Assembly: GCF_002078875.1 (NCBI RefSeq)
Contig: NC_034409.1
Coordinates: 108,618,898 to 108,682,897 of the forward strand
Origin: Numida meleagris
Lineage: Eukaryota; Chordata; Aves; Galliformes; Numididae
Length of the DNA: 64,000 nt
Direction of reading: 5' to 3'
Below are positions 38,401-49,858 of this stretch, one piece after another. The stretch's first letter is position 1. The number at the start of each line of letters is the position of its first letter. The position numbers were made by a program, and so were the translations under genes. Under the pieces are notes generated by a model. That model searched no databases. It saw nothing but the letters and a program-made list of their open reading frames with translations, and was not told where the DNA came from.

Positions 38401-38839
38401 TAGTTTTTTAAATTAATTTCGGAGAATGAAGACTGAAGTTTTTGGGAGTTCTGTTACTTGATACAGGGCAGCCTTTGCTGCTGCTTACTTGAATAGGATC
38501 TTGATGTGTTTGTCGGGGCTTAATTTAACACCCAAGAATTAAATTAAGTGGTATCCCACTTTTGTTTCAATTGACAATGCTGTACATGCTTTAAAATAAA
38601 ACCCTTCTCCTTTTTGTAGCATCTCTTTCCTAGCAGATTTACAAGCACAAATATGACAAATCTGGAATAGGATTTTCCAGTTGTGAGGAACTGAGGAGCT
38701 TAGATCTCTGTGCCATTATTCACACCCTTCTCTTAAGACTTCGGTTGCATATTAAAGCTCAATCACGCGAAATAGTACTACCACTAGGTAAAGTCTTGCT
38801 TGTATCTTTAAGCGCCTCTTAAACGTGTCGTTCCGTAGT
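35468..38839. other. Intron-like DNA after the coding exon
   Basis: AT-rich, with an AAAG/A-rich low-complexity patch at 36155-36184. No transposon or exon was supported. The part at about 38510-38600 ('TTAATTTAACACCCAAGAAT', 'GTTTCAATTGACAATGC') looks complex and conserved-like but is unproven. Confidence 0.45.
36155..36184. repeat. (AAAG)n / A-rich simple repeat
   Basis: Tandem GAAA units between A-runs. Simple sequence with no linked element. Confidence 0.85.
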
Positions 38840-39140
38840 TTATTGCCTCGCTTTAATTATCAAGCAGGCGCGGGGTTTACTCCTTTAAGCCCTACGCCGT
38901 TGCTGCAAGCCGAGGAGAGCGGCGCCCGGCTTCGCCTGCAGCGAGCCGCCTGGCAGCCTTCGCTGGTAAAAGCGCGGCGCCCCCTCCCGGGCGCTCCCGC
39001 CGCTGCAGCGCCCCACGGGCGACGCACTCCGCCGGGCAGCCCGAGGCCCCAGCGACCCCTTCTCCTCCTTCCGAGAGAGCCGGGGCTGCTGGGGACAGCT
39101 CGGGCACATGGAGCGTTTCGCTGTTTTCTCGCCTTCCGCC
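38840..39140. promoter_or_regulatory. Small isolated CpG island
   Basis: About 300 bases packed with CpG (for example 'GAGAGCGGCGCCCGGCTTCG' near 38915 and 'GCGCGGCGCCCCCTCCCGGG' near 38971) sit abruptly in AT-rich intron. Open frames exist on both strands (120 codons + and 114 codons -), as expected by chance in such composition. No TATA box is evident, and the nearest + strand donor, CTG|GTAAAA at 38966, is weak. It could be an internal alternative promoter, the promoter of an antisense non-coding RNA, or an enhancer-like orphan island. Confidence 0.55.
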
Positions 39141-42100
39141 GGCGTTTCACGCCTGTTTCCTTTATGAGTGCTGTTTCCACAATGTAATACGCAGCAAGCG
39201 GCAATGAGTTGTGTACAGAGAAAATACTAAAAAGAATTCACCTCGATGAAAACTGGCATCTGTTCTGAAACAATGAAAGCAGGCCCTTGAGAAATCTTTA
39301 TATTAACTGTGATGCAGCATTACTATTAGCAAATGAAATCTAGTCTCAGTGCGAAAGTATACTGTCAGAAATATCTGTTGTAACCTTCCCAGATCATACT
39401 GGACTGCAACAAAATGTTATAAGTCCCTAAAGCTTCTCAAATAAAGTGTTTCATGTTAGCATTTAATTTCAATATGTGTGAATTATTTCCAAATCAGTTT
39501 TGCCTTACCTCTTAGCAGTTGAGAAGAAAGAAAAAATCTTCTGACTATATGCACTGATAGAAGTAATAAGCTTCTGAAGTAGTCATGAGCTCTGACACTT
39601 AATCACTGTTTATGAGGAATGATTATTCAGAACTGAAAGTCCTGCCACAACATGCTTATATTCCAATTGAAAGCTGTCATTGCAGTACGTGCTCTAAACT
39701 TCAGTTACATGGACTGAATATCCTGTAAGGTCATCTTGTTAAAGGAGTAAACAAGAAGCCATACAGGATGTTAAAATGCCTCTGTACTTTCTGGAGCACC
39801 CTAAGACTAAAGTGGATGCTCTGTAAAGTGCAAGAGCTAGATATATGGAAGTGCTTGTGTGGGACTTGTCCCTGGCATCTTCCCATTATTTCCACCTGCT
39901 GCCACATGGAATGCTTTGATCAGTGACAGCAGACTGCGCTGTGTGGATACTGATGAGAAGGGTCGTTCTAAGCTTGAATGCAGAAGGTGCCATACCAAAC
40001 ATCGTAAATATCCTGTATTGTAAAATTACTGAAGACAACTAAGCATGAAAAGACTTAGTAAGTGGTGCTAATGATGTACAAATTCTTCAGCAAAATCAGG
40101 GCTTGCTACTTGCTCATGGAAAGCAAAATAAATGAGAAATGAAAAAAACAATGCTGCAGTTTAAACAAAGCTAGCTACAGCTTGATATGATTTTGTCCTG
40201 CTTATTCAGATATAGCTAGCCTTATGGAGGACCATCTTTTCTGAGGAACTGATGTGTGTGTTTCTTTTAATAGTGTTACTGTTTGTCATTTATAACAGTA
40301 TATTATGGGTCAGTCCCCAGATGATGACCTGCCATTGAGGTTGGTGATCTTTTACATCTTAACAAGAATAATCAGAACATCCACATTCAAGGTGATTTCT
40401 CAAGTGCCACATTCCAAGCTCTTTAGCATTAGCATGTGTTCTGAAGCTGTAATTTAGTTTGTTATTCAATTAAAATTCATCTCAAGTGAAACAACATATT
40501 ATGACAAGATAATATAGTTTGTACTCTGCAGTGATGCTGCTCAAGATGTTGTTTTCCTAAGGATTTTTTTTCCTTAAAACAAAAGCCTGTCTTTTTTGCA
40601 GATCTTCTGTTTTGTCATAGTAATCGAATCTCAAGAGCCACTTTTCCAAATGTTTTCTCCTCATTTATGTAATTATTAAATATCTGAGTGTGCATTCCAT
40701 GATAGAAAAGTTGTACTCCTCTCAGCATCAACATCTCATCTGTGATACAAATTCATTGCTTTTTTTCCAAATAAGACCACCCCTCACTTAGGACCTACTG
40801 TTGCTCTCCAGAATAAGTTGTATGGTCTCATCCTCTCCAAATCTACAAGGAATTCACTCATGTTGAGAGGCCAGATCTGAAGTGTTGCAGTATATCATGC
40901 AAATACGCAATTATGGTTTTAATTGTATTTTAATTTAGGTGCACTTAAACTGTACAGTTCATTCTGAGCAATGGCTCCATGAGATGTCCTGTTGACTACT
41001 TTATATGGAAATTTTCTAGGACTGTGCATTTTTTTTTCCAACGAATATTGAAGGAGTTCATTAAATGTAAAGGTCCTATATGACGGATTTAATGAGTTCT
41101 GTTCTGAGACCTCTTAATATATAATGAAGTAATCATCCCCATAACCCAGCCTGTTCACTTTCTCAGCGAAATCCCCTTCCTTTGAAGAAAAAGGAGCCAC
41201 GGAGCTCCACATCTTCACTGAGCCTTTTTGCAGAGTGGGGAGTGGCAAACTGTCGCATGCTATGGAAGGACTTATACACTGAAGCTGAATATTCACCTTA
41301 ATGCAGGGCAGATCTCTCAGAGGGACTGAGGTAAACGTTTCCCAAGAATATTGGGGGTGGGCAGCCCCTTCCTCAAAAAGTGGCAACAGCAGAAAACCCC
41401 TGTCCCTAAACATGCAGCTCCTGTGTTTTTGGGCTCCTTTTTTATCTGTTTGATGGGAAGATGGTTCAACGTGGGCACCATACCCTGGGAAGGACAACTT
41501 GCCCACCGTCAGCCCTGCCGCGGAACGGCACGAACGGGCGGCTGTGTGCAGCGCAGCCCGAGTTTCCATCGCCTAATGCAGCGGGTTTTTCAAGCAGGGC
41601 GGATTTCAGGATGCTGGGTGTGTGGAGTGCGTGGGCAGGGGCTCTTAAACGGCAGTGGGTGGAGATTACAGCATTTCATCTGCTTTTCCTCTGACACCTT
41701 TTAAAGATACAGCCCACGATGTTGTTTAGGGGTTTGTGCCAATTGCTGCTAGAGTAATCTTGCATTCAATCTGAAAATTTACAGCTCACCTCGGTGTAAA
41801 AATAGGAGTAAGTTCTGAGCAGACTCTAAGGTTCTCCACATTAATCTCAGTTCCCATGCAAGAGTGAAGCATTTTCTTGGTCAAATGCTTCTGATTTCAC
41901 ATTAATTCCATACAAATTTATATAAAAGTACTTTCTGGAAGCAGAGACTTGTAAGTAGCATCTCAGGGTAAGAATTGTTCTTTTTAGCCTCTGCCAAGGT
42001 GGAGAGAGAGGTCTTTCTTTCCCTATTGATTTTCTTAGCTCTTATTCTGTCTTGCTGCAGCTATGAATGTATTCTGTGTTCAGTATTTTTGCAAGCATTT

Positions 42101-45100
42101 GGCTCAGAAGTGGTGAACAGCTTGTTGTTACTGGTGCCTACTTCCCCCTGAAGCACATAACATTTTTTTAATTTAAAAGAATAACAAGAATTTGCCTCTA
42201 ACCAGTAGAAAACATTTTCCTATTTAAACTTCTCCTTTCATTCTGAAAATGCAAAATAATATTAATCACCGGCTATTCATTCTTTTTGCTCTGTGAAAAC
42301 CTCAGAAGTTGCTACAGATAAAGTGCTTGTCAATTTATTCAGTGTTAGAACTCCCTGAGATTGAGAAAATACAAGCATACAGTGGGGTTATGGTATTCAG
42401 GTTATTTGTTTTCCCTTTTTCTTCAGATTAGTCTCAAGTAATGATGTCTAGTTAGTCAGCTACTGGGTGGACAGGCTGAACAGAGTCCAACTTTGTAAAT
42501 GTTACAGAGCATTATGACCAGTCTTGAGCAATAATGGATGACAGTACAAGACTCAGAGAGGGCGTCTGAACAGTCCCAGTACGACTGTGCGATGTATTTT
42601 AGGGAGGACACAGGCATTTCTTGAGAGCAGAAATGAATCTTGTAAATGCAAAAAGCTGCTGGGGGAATGCAGCTTTGTCTTTCCAAGGAAAACAAGAGGC
42701 GAAGTCTTAAGAGATGACTTCTCCTCCTAATTAAGTACCTCAATATTTATAATACCATACCTTGCCATTTTGAGATTTGTGGGCTTCCTGCTTCTGAAAA
42801 AAAAATGTTACGTTTAGTTTTCAGCCATTTTGTAACCATTGCCTCATTCAGAAATTGAGCCCTGTTGTGGATCTTAAACTAGAAAAAGTGAAGCAGTTGA
42901 GGATTAATACTTACAAAACCCAATGAGTCAGTTCCAATCCTCTGTATATGTTATTATAGATGATACATGCTACATGTATGAGCTCCTTGGTAATTTAAGC
43001 AGAAACTTTGCCTCTTAAAATCATTTAAATTTTTATTGGTAAACATAGGCATTTTATCATCCCATAGTGATGTTCATCTCCTCATTATTTCTTACTATAA
43101 TTACTTAAAAGATACATCTGACATTTGGTAACTTGAACTGAAATAGTTTCTCTTAAATGTGTGTGTCACTAAGTTTTAAATGGGCTGCAGCATGTTTGTT
43201 TCATGTAGTGGAGGAGGAGGGGAAGTAACATTTGAAAGTTATCATCGCTTGCCTGGAAGTACACAAATGCTACCATATGTCTGGAGCTTTTGCATCATTT
43301 ATTAAGATGAGAAAATAACCTAATCATTCATTCTTCGGCTAAGACTAAAAAATCTAAAAATGAAGTTTTATTTCTCCAAGATCCGTGTCATGCCCATTCA
43401 GTGTTTGCTAAGTAAGAGTGATCAGCATTTGCTCTAGACACAGTATTGCAGAATGGCAGTTCCCTGCTCATTCAATTTGTTTTTTTAAGCTACTGTGTGA
43501 ATGGTATGAATGCTGTACTTCAGTGTGCAAGCACCACTTTTCTCTCAGACTAGAGTAAGCAGACATCTTAAAATAAGTTTGTTATAGTACGTTTTTTTTT
43601 CTGATGTGCTTCTGGAAAAGTTTATTTGTGGAGGTGATTAAGTGGTTAGCTGTCCTGGACTTAAATGCAGGACAGCTGAAGCTTGTAGGAAATCAAAAAT
43701 TACTGGGTGTTTGTTGCCAAATTTTGCTGTTTCTGAACCATTGGAGGACTGTTAAGGGGCAGCAAGGTGGAAACGGATCTCTTGGTCTAACTAAATGCAC
43801 AGCCTTTCGTTAGGGGTAGATTTTGGACCTGTAGTCAGCACACCATTTATGGCCAGCAGTGTGGGTGAGAACAAAGTGTCAATTCTGCATATGCAGTGAC
43901 ATCTGCCTGAATTTGGGGTTAGCTTTGGGAAGGACTTAACTTGGACCTCACTTGTGAAAAGGATTGATCTGGGGATTGGGTGGGAGGGGATGCTCACTAC
44001 AGATGTGATGATGTCCTTCACACGAAGAGGATACTTTGGTTGCTCTTTGTCCGCTTTTGAGGGGTTTAGTAACTGTTTGCGCATGATTTCCCAATGGAGG
44101 TCAGTGAATGAAACCTTCAGGCAGTTGAGCAAACAGGAATCTTGAAGAGCTTTGATGAAAAGTTACTAAGGTGACACTTCTGAGGGTACTGGCCAGACAG
44201 ATGTTTCAAGGATTGCACATAGTTCCCAGTGCCTTAAGGAATTGCTCTGGTTTGTCAATTTCATCGAAACAGTGGTTGTGGTATGGCTCACTTTAAAAAG
44301 AAGGTGGATGCATAAAAGAAAGGGAAGGTTAGGGATGGAAAGGAGGGAATTCATTCTTGCGTACCAGTAAATTATTCCTGGAACTTCAGTTGCTGCTCTA
44401 CCATTCACACACTCATTGCATGCACATACATCACATGCTGGTCCTTATTCTCCATCTGTAGGCTGACAAGACATCTACAGGAACATTTCACAGTTCACCT
44501 GTGTGATGGAAGTGATAGTCAGTCAAGGAGTGTTACCTGTAGTGCCATTATTGCCCAGAATCTCCCTGGGAAAACCAGTAAGCTAGGACGAACCCAGTCT
44601 CTCATAAAATCATTTTTGCAGAGCAGATATAGTATGAGGATAAGGCAGTCTCTGCTCTTTCTCCAAGCCTTTCCTAGCCAGTTCTCTTGGGCTTAGAGAA
44701 GATTTAGTCTAACTGGAGAGCTTTTTGTTTGGAAATGAAGATTTCTGGGTTTTACGTTTGTTTGTTTTCCCTGTGTGTATGTGGAGTGATCTTAAGATAT
44801 CCTTTGTGGTCATTTTTTGTTAGCAAAGAGGTTCTTCCAAAGCATATTTTTATCCATGGTCATATGCCATAGCAGTCAAGGTGTAAAACGGTGAGATGAA
44901 CCCAGAGGTGGCTGTTCAGGCAGATGACAGTGGGTCAGTATTGTCCCTGGTTAAGTGCCTGATTGCTGGGCAGATCTGGGTCAATTGAAAACCCTGGTTT
45001 TGATGCCTGGCTGGCAGCATCTGCACAGGGGTCTGGGCTGTTTGTCAAAGCAGAGGACCACAGATGGGAAAGCTAGGCATTTCAGTTCTGTGCTGGAGAA

Positions 45101-47890
45101 GGCTGGCTGGAGCTTGGATTAAGGCCCTATATACATCTTTCTTCTAGATGAAGTCTGGTTGGGAGTTCTCTGAGCCTGACTACCCCTGTTTTCTTGGACA
45201 ATTTCTTGCAGGGATGATAATGGTGGTTCTTTTGAAGGCTCATTTGGCACACTGGGGTTTCTAGAGAGCTGCGTTATAGATCTGGCTTTGCTTCACTGCT
45301 TTGTAAGATTTATGTTGGCAGTTTTGGTCAACATTTTTCAGGGATGCTCTGTGGTGCACATCTGTTCAAACTGCCTCTTTTGTGCCCTGTGGGGAGGAAC
45401 CAGTTGGATCCTCGACTTTCCATCTGTCTTCCAGTCAGAGTACTCTCAAAATGTCTCTGATTGTGTATGGTCAAGAAATTCAGCATTGATAGTTGCTGGG
45501 AGCGTGGTAACAGGATAGTGAAAACGCAACCCAGCTAAGCAGGATGTGACTATTATTAGTTAACTGGTTGTACCACATAATACTGTGCTCCCCTCTGGTT
45601 ACTCTTTAACACAATCCACTTGCAAGTCCAAAATATGTTGTTGGATGAGTGAACTGGGGTATTACTGTGGGGGAGTTATAATTCTGCCTCCTAAAGTCTG
45701 TAAATTCTGCATTTAGAAAGGTCATCCAGGAAGAGGATTCCTTTCTGGGTTCCCCGATGCAGCAGAAGCAGTGTTCCCCAAGACTTTAATGAGCCCATGT
45801 GCACAAAGGGGTTCCAGAATTGCCTGCTGCTTTAAAAAGAAGGATGGATAAAGAGAAGGAGAGGAAACCTGTGTTATTTTTGATGCAACATGAAGTTCTT
45901 TTTCAGCAGCTTTTGGCAAGTGAGAGCACTGTGTAGTTCTGGAAGGAGAATTTATTTAAATTGTCCTAAATAAAAGCAACATGCTTGTCAATAATAACGT
46001 TTTGATCTAACATGCAATATAGAGCTACAGGAGAAATTTGTCTTTTAGGAAAAAGTCTTACCTCAGCAACTCTTCCCTTCTTCTTTTTATGGGTTTTTTT
46101 TTTTTTTTTTCAGTTTGAAAGTATTTTGAGCACCATTATTTTATGAAAAGTAACAAGTATATTTCATATCCTACAGTCCATGCAAAATTACTGGTGCGTT
46201 GTCAAAGTCATATGGAGATCGTTCATCATACCCTAGTAACTACAAGGCACCTGTACATTTCACATGATTCCACATAGGGAATAATTCTGTGTTGGCATGC
46301 TTAGCAGTGTAGCATTTCTCAACCTTTGGGGCAACAGAGTTTTGTATTTTTTTTCCTTTCTTAGTAATAGAGCTTGATTTGTTTGAACTTTAATAGTTGG
46401 AATAGAAAAGAATGGCTACATCCCATTTTTCAGCCTAGAGAACTTGCACAGAGTTAACGCTTGTAAATTTTACATGATGTTTAGGTTGTTAAAGAACAAA
46501 GTGCTCAAATTGCATAATTTGGATCCTCAGAAGTTCTTCTAAAGGTCTGAGTATTATTTGGTTTCAGTACACTTGCTTTCGTGTGTTGGTTAGGGCTCTT
46601 CATGAACAAAATACAAACATTATCTTTATTACTCACAGTGCTGCTGCATACTTGCGGTTTAGTTTTTGCCAACTATTTGCAATGTATAGCCACAGACTCT
46701 GTCTGGGTGGCAGAAAACAAAAACAAAGTCTTTCTGTTCCTATCATGACTTGTACTTTAAATTAGGAACATTAACGTATCATTAGGTAGAGAGGTAAGAG
46801 TATGTCTGCCTGTGTGTGACTCTTCAATAGTCTGAAGTGTCAGAAAACCACATCAGAATAGACTTACATGCATCTTATTAGCTGTACGCACCCGCAGCAT
46901 GATTAATGCTCTACAAGAGAGATAGACAAGACCGTCCCAGCCCCAGGAAGCTTACAGGCTAACAGTGATAAAATTTGCCTTCTAATTTAGAGGGTGGAAA
47001 TTAATTTTGTGTTTATTATTATTGTGACTCTCCTCTGGATGCACTTCAGAGATATAGAAGCTATTGTACACATGTGAATTGGCTTGTGATGGCTTCACTA
47101 ATCCATGCCATCGACTCCTCTTCTGTTCAGCTGTGTATAAGGCACAAGATCAGAAGTGCCTCTCTTCTATTTTAAGACCTCTTCTGGAACATGCCTTAAA
47201 ACAATTTTGAAATAACAAGTTTCAGGAATCATAGGGTTATTTAAATGCTCACATGTGCATCCATTCTGAATTCACCGAAAACTTCATAGTCCAGAACTTC
47301 CTTATAGAATTAACAGGGCAGGAAAAAATGTTGTGCAGTAGGGGGCAAGCAATAGTGTGTACCTAAGTTTGTACTGCACCTTTGCATTCTGAAGGGAAAA
47401 CAAGCAAACAAACAAAAAAACTTTGGTTGTGTATTATCCTCTTGATTACAACTGCAGTTTCCTCTCACTCACCCCCACCTCCCCCACAGCCTTCCCACAC
47501 CTTTCCTTCATAGGACTGGAGAAATATGTAATCATGGAGAAATGTTTGTGTTTAGTTTTTTCATCAAGCCATCCCATGCTTCAAATCATATTTGCATGCA
47601 CTGGCATTTTCAAATGGAATTTCCCATCACATTTTATGGAACTATTTCAGCAATTCTAGAAATGTACAGGATGTGTGACTTTTTTTTTTTGAAAGCAAGA
47701 CAGAATTTCAGTTTTCAGTAACTACTTTCAGAAACATCTCTGAAGCAAGTAAAGTAAACAAGTATTAGTAATATTATCTATTAAACAAAAGCCATTGACT
47801 TTATAGGAGCTTTTCTACCAAAATCTGTAGTGTTCCAAAAAATCCCTACTAATCTTCAAGCACTTTAGTGTATTTTTTTCTGTATTTGTA
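39141..47890. other. Intron-like DNA
   Basis: Mostly AT-rich with no recognised transposon. The 41.11-41.70 kb part has a modest rise in GC and CpG and carries a 151-codon minus and a 117-codon plus ORF, neither with domains. The 43.6-45.6 kb part is TG-rich with less AT. It shows short ORFs on both strands and could hold an unrecognised old repeat. A T17 tract lies at 46094-46110 and an AAAC-type patch at about 47400-47420. Confidence 0.45.
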
Positions 47891-48182
47891 TTCATAGAAT
47901 CATACAGTCACCACTGTTGGAAAACACCTCCAAGATCACCCAGTCCAACCATCCACCTGTCACCGATATTTCCCACTAAACCATGTCCCTCAGTGCAACA
48001 TCTAAACATTTATTGAACACCTCCAGAGTTGGTGACTCCACCACCTCCCTGGGCAGCTCATTCCAGCATCTGATCATTCTTTCGGAGAAGTTTTTCCTAA
48101 TGTCCAAGCTGAATCTCCCCTGGCACAACTTAAGGCCATTCCCTCTTGTTCTATCGCTAGTTACATGGGAGAAGAGGCCAAA
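47891..48182 (-). mobile_element. CR1 LINE 3' fragment
   Basis: Reverse-strand CR1: 'TTCATAGAATCATACAGTCA', 'CCAAGATCACCCAGTCC', 'CTCCACCACCTCCCTGGGCA', 'AGTTTTTCCTAATGTCCAAG', 'CTCCCCTGGCACAACTTAAG', 'CCCTCTTGTTCTATCGCTAG', then 'GGGAGAAGAGGCC'. It is continuous over about 290 bp with few changes, so it is a fairly young copy. It contains no coding capacity. Confidence 0.92.
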
Positions 48183-49727
48183 TTAAAATCACTGTCTCCC
48201 CTTAATCTACTGTTGTAGCCAAAGTGGCTAGGTAGCAGACTCCATTTTGAATAGTTGAGAGCTGCAGATAGCAAAGATACTTCCTTTTTCTAGCAAAATA
48301 TTTAAAATTTCATAGCTTTAGCAACGCTATGAGCTATACCAAAGCTATTCCAAAGCCATTATATTATTAAAAATATGACGAATTCCTGTTACCTGCATGT
48401 GAGAGCTTTCTGCTTATTGGCTGGGGAGGCTGCTGCTCTCAGTTATATTGCTATAGTGATTTTTGCAAAAGAAAAGTGTTCTTCTTATTTTTAAAGCTTT
48501 TCATCTAAAATGTGCAAGAAAATGTGACTATTTGGTACGGAAGGGTTGAAATTAAATTTACCACATAGCATGTATCCTCTGGAGAGAAGTTACTCGTCCT
48601 ACTAAAACTTGTCATTGTGTGCCAAGATAAGGATGAGCATCAGTTGAAGGAGTTTGGCTTATGCACAGTAGTTGAGAAATAATTTAACCAGAGATGGAAC
48701 AAATTCAGTGGTAATCTATGTTGTATGGTTATAAATAAAGATGACCACTGATGAAGCATAGATATGGGTTTTTTTAGAGATTTTTTTTTTTTCTTGAATG
48801 AGGCCATCATCTCTAGCTTACTTCTGAGAACTTGCATTTTTTTGGATTTGGAAGTTATTTTTTATAGCAAATATATATATAGCAAATAAAATCTATTACT
48901 AGAGAATATCAGTGTTCTTCGTCTTGGGTGAAGTCGGGAAGAATTGACGTTCCTTGACAATGTGAATACAATGAAAAATTTTCTTATGTGCCAATTATAT
49001 TGCCAGACCAGTAAGTGTTGGCTGCGGTGCGGTGCTGATCTTTTTGCAGGCCTTCAGGCCTTGTATAGTAGAATTTCTACCACTATATTCTCAGAATGAT
49101 CCCAGCAGATGCTGTAGAGATTTAGTTCTTCAGTCCTGGTTGTTTCATTGCAAAACATCTTCTGAGTTTTTTGTTCCCCCCATGCGTGTGTTCTGTGTGT
49201 GAGGCAAGACGGTGGGACGCTTTTAAGGCTGCAATAATCTGAATGGGACATGTTCTAATATGCCTCTCTCACCAGACACAAGTCAGTTAGCCGGCTTTCC
49301 TACTGCTTGGCAGCAGGCTGAGGCTTGGTTGAAACCAGATATGGAGTGATGTTGGAAAAATGGAGGCAAGGTAGCAAGGAAGTTGTGTGGCTGGTAAACC
49401 AAATGTTTGACTGTATCAGAGAGGGCTGTCCAGCAGGAGAGTCAAAGGAATTGTCACGTGGCATTGGCCATGAGACTTTTGGACCTTCTCTCTGCCAATC
49501 AGGTCTTTGGAGCAACCATTTGTTTCAGTTGTGATAGTTTGGCTGTTCTTGAAGATCTCTGAGAGACACTGACAGAAATGAAGCGGGTTGGCATGTTGGC
49601 ATAAACATAAGTATGGTGGAGGAGCAGGCACCAGTCCAGAACCTGTCCTCTCAGCTACCGTCCTTCCAGAATGGGGAACATCAGCTGGTGCAGGAGCTCC
49701 TGAGCGGGTCTTGGCTTCCTGTTCACA
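48183..49727. other. Intron-like DNA
   Basis: AT-rich to about 48.95 kb, with an imperfect T-run near 48780. GC content then rises across 49.02-49.73 kb, where overlapping short ORFs occur on both strands. The sequence at 49.30-49.73 kb directly precedes a CR1 tail in the same orientation and may be more of that element, but it does not read like the CR1 3' blocks I know. Confidence 0.4.
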
Positions 49728-49858
49728 GACATCCCTGGAAGTGTTCCTGAAGCATGTAGATGTAGTACTTATGGACGTGGTTTAAGGGTCAATATTGGTG
49801 ATAGATGGGCTAGGTGATCTTAGAGGTCTCTTCCAACCTTAATGATTCAATGATTCTA
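49728..49858 (+). mobile_element. CR1 LINE 3' end fragment
   Basis: 'CATCCCTGGAAGTGTTCCTG', 'GTAGATGTAGTACTTATGGA', 'GATGGGCTAGGTGATCTTAG' and 'GGTCTCTTCCAACCTTAATG', then ATTCAATGATTCT, which is the terminal CR1 repeat. The 3' end is intact and the copy is 5'-truncated. Confidence 0.9.

Noticed and set aside
38825..39204. ORFs of 120 (+) and 114 (-) codons in the isolated CpG island
   Set aside because: Both strands are open because of GC content. There is no domain and no start or splice support.
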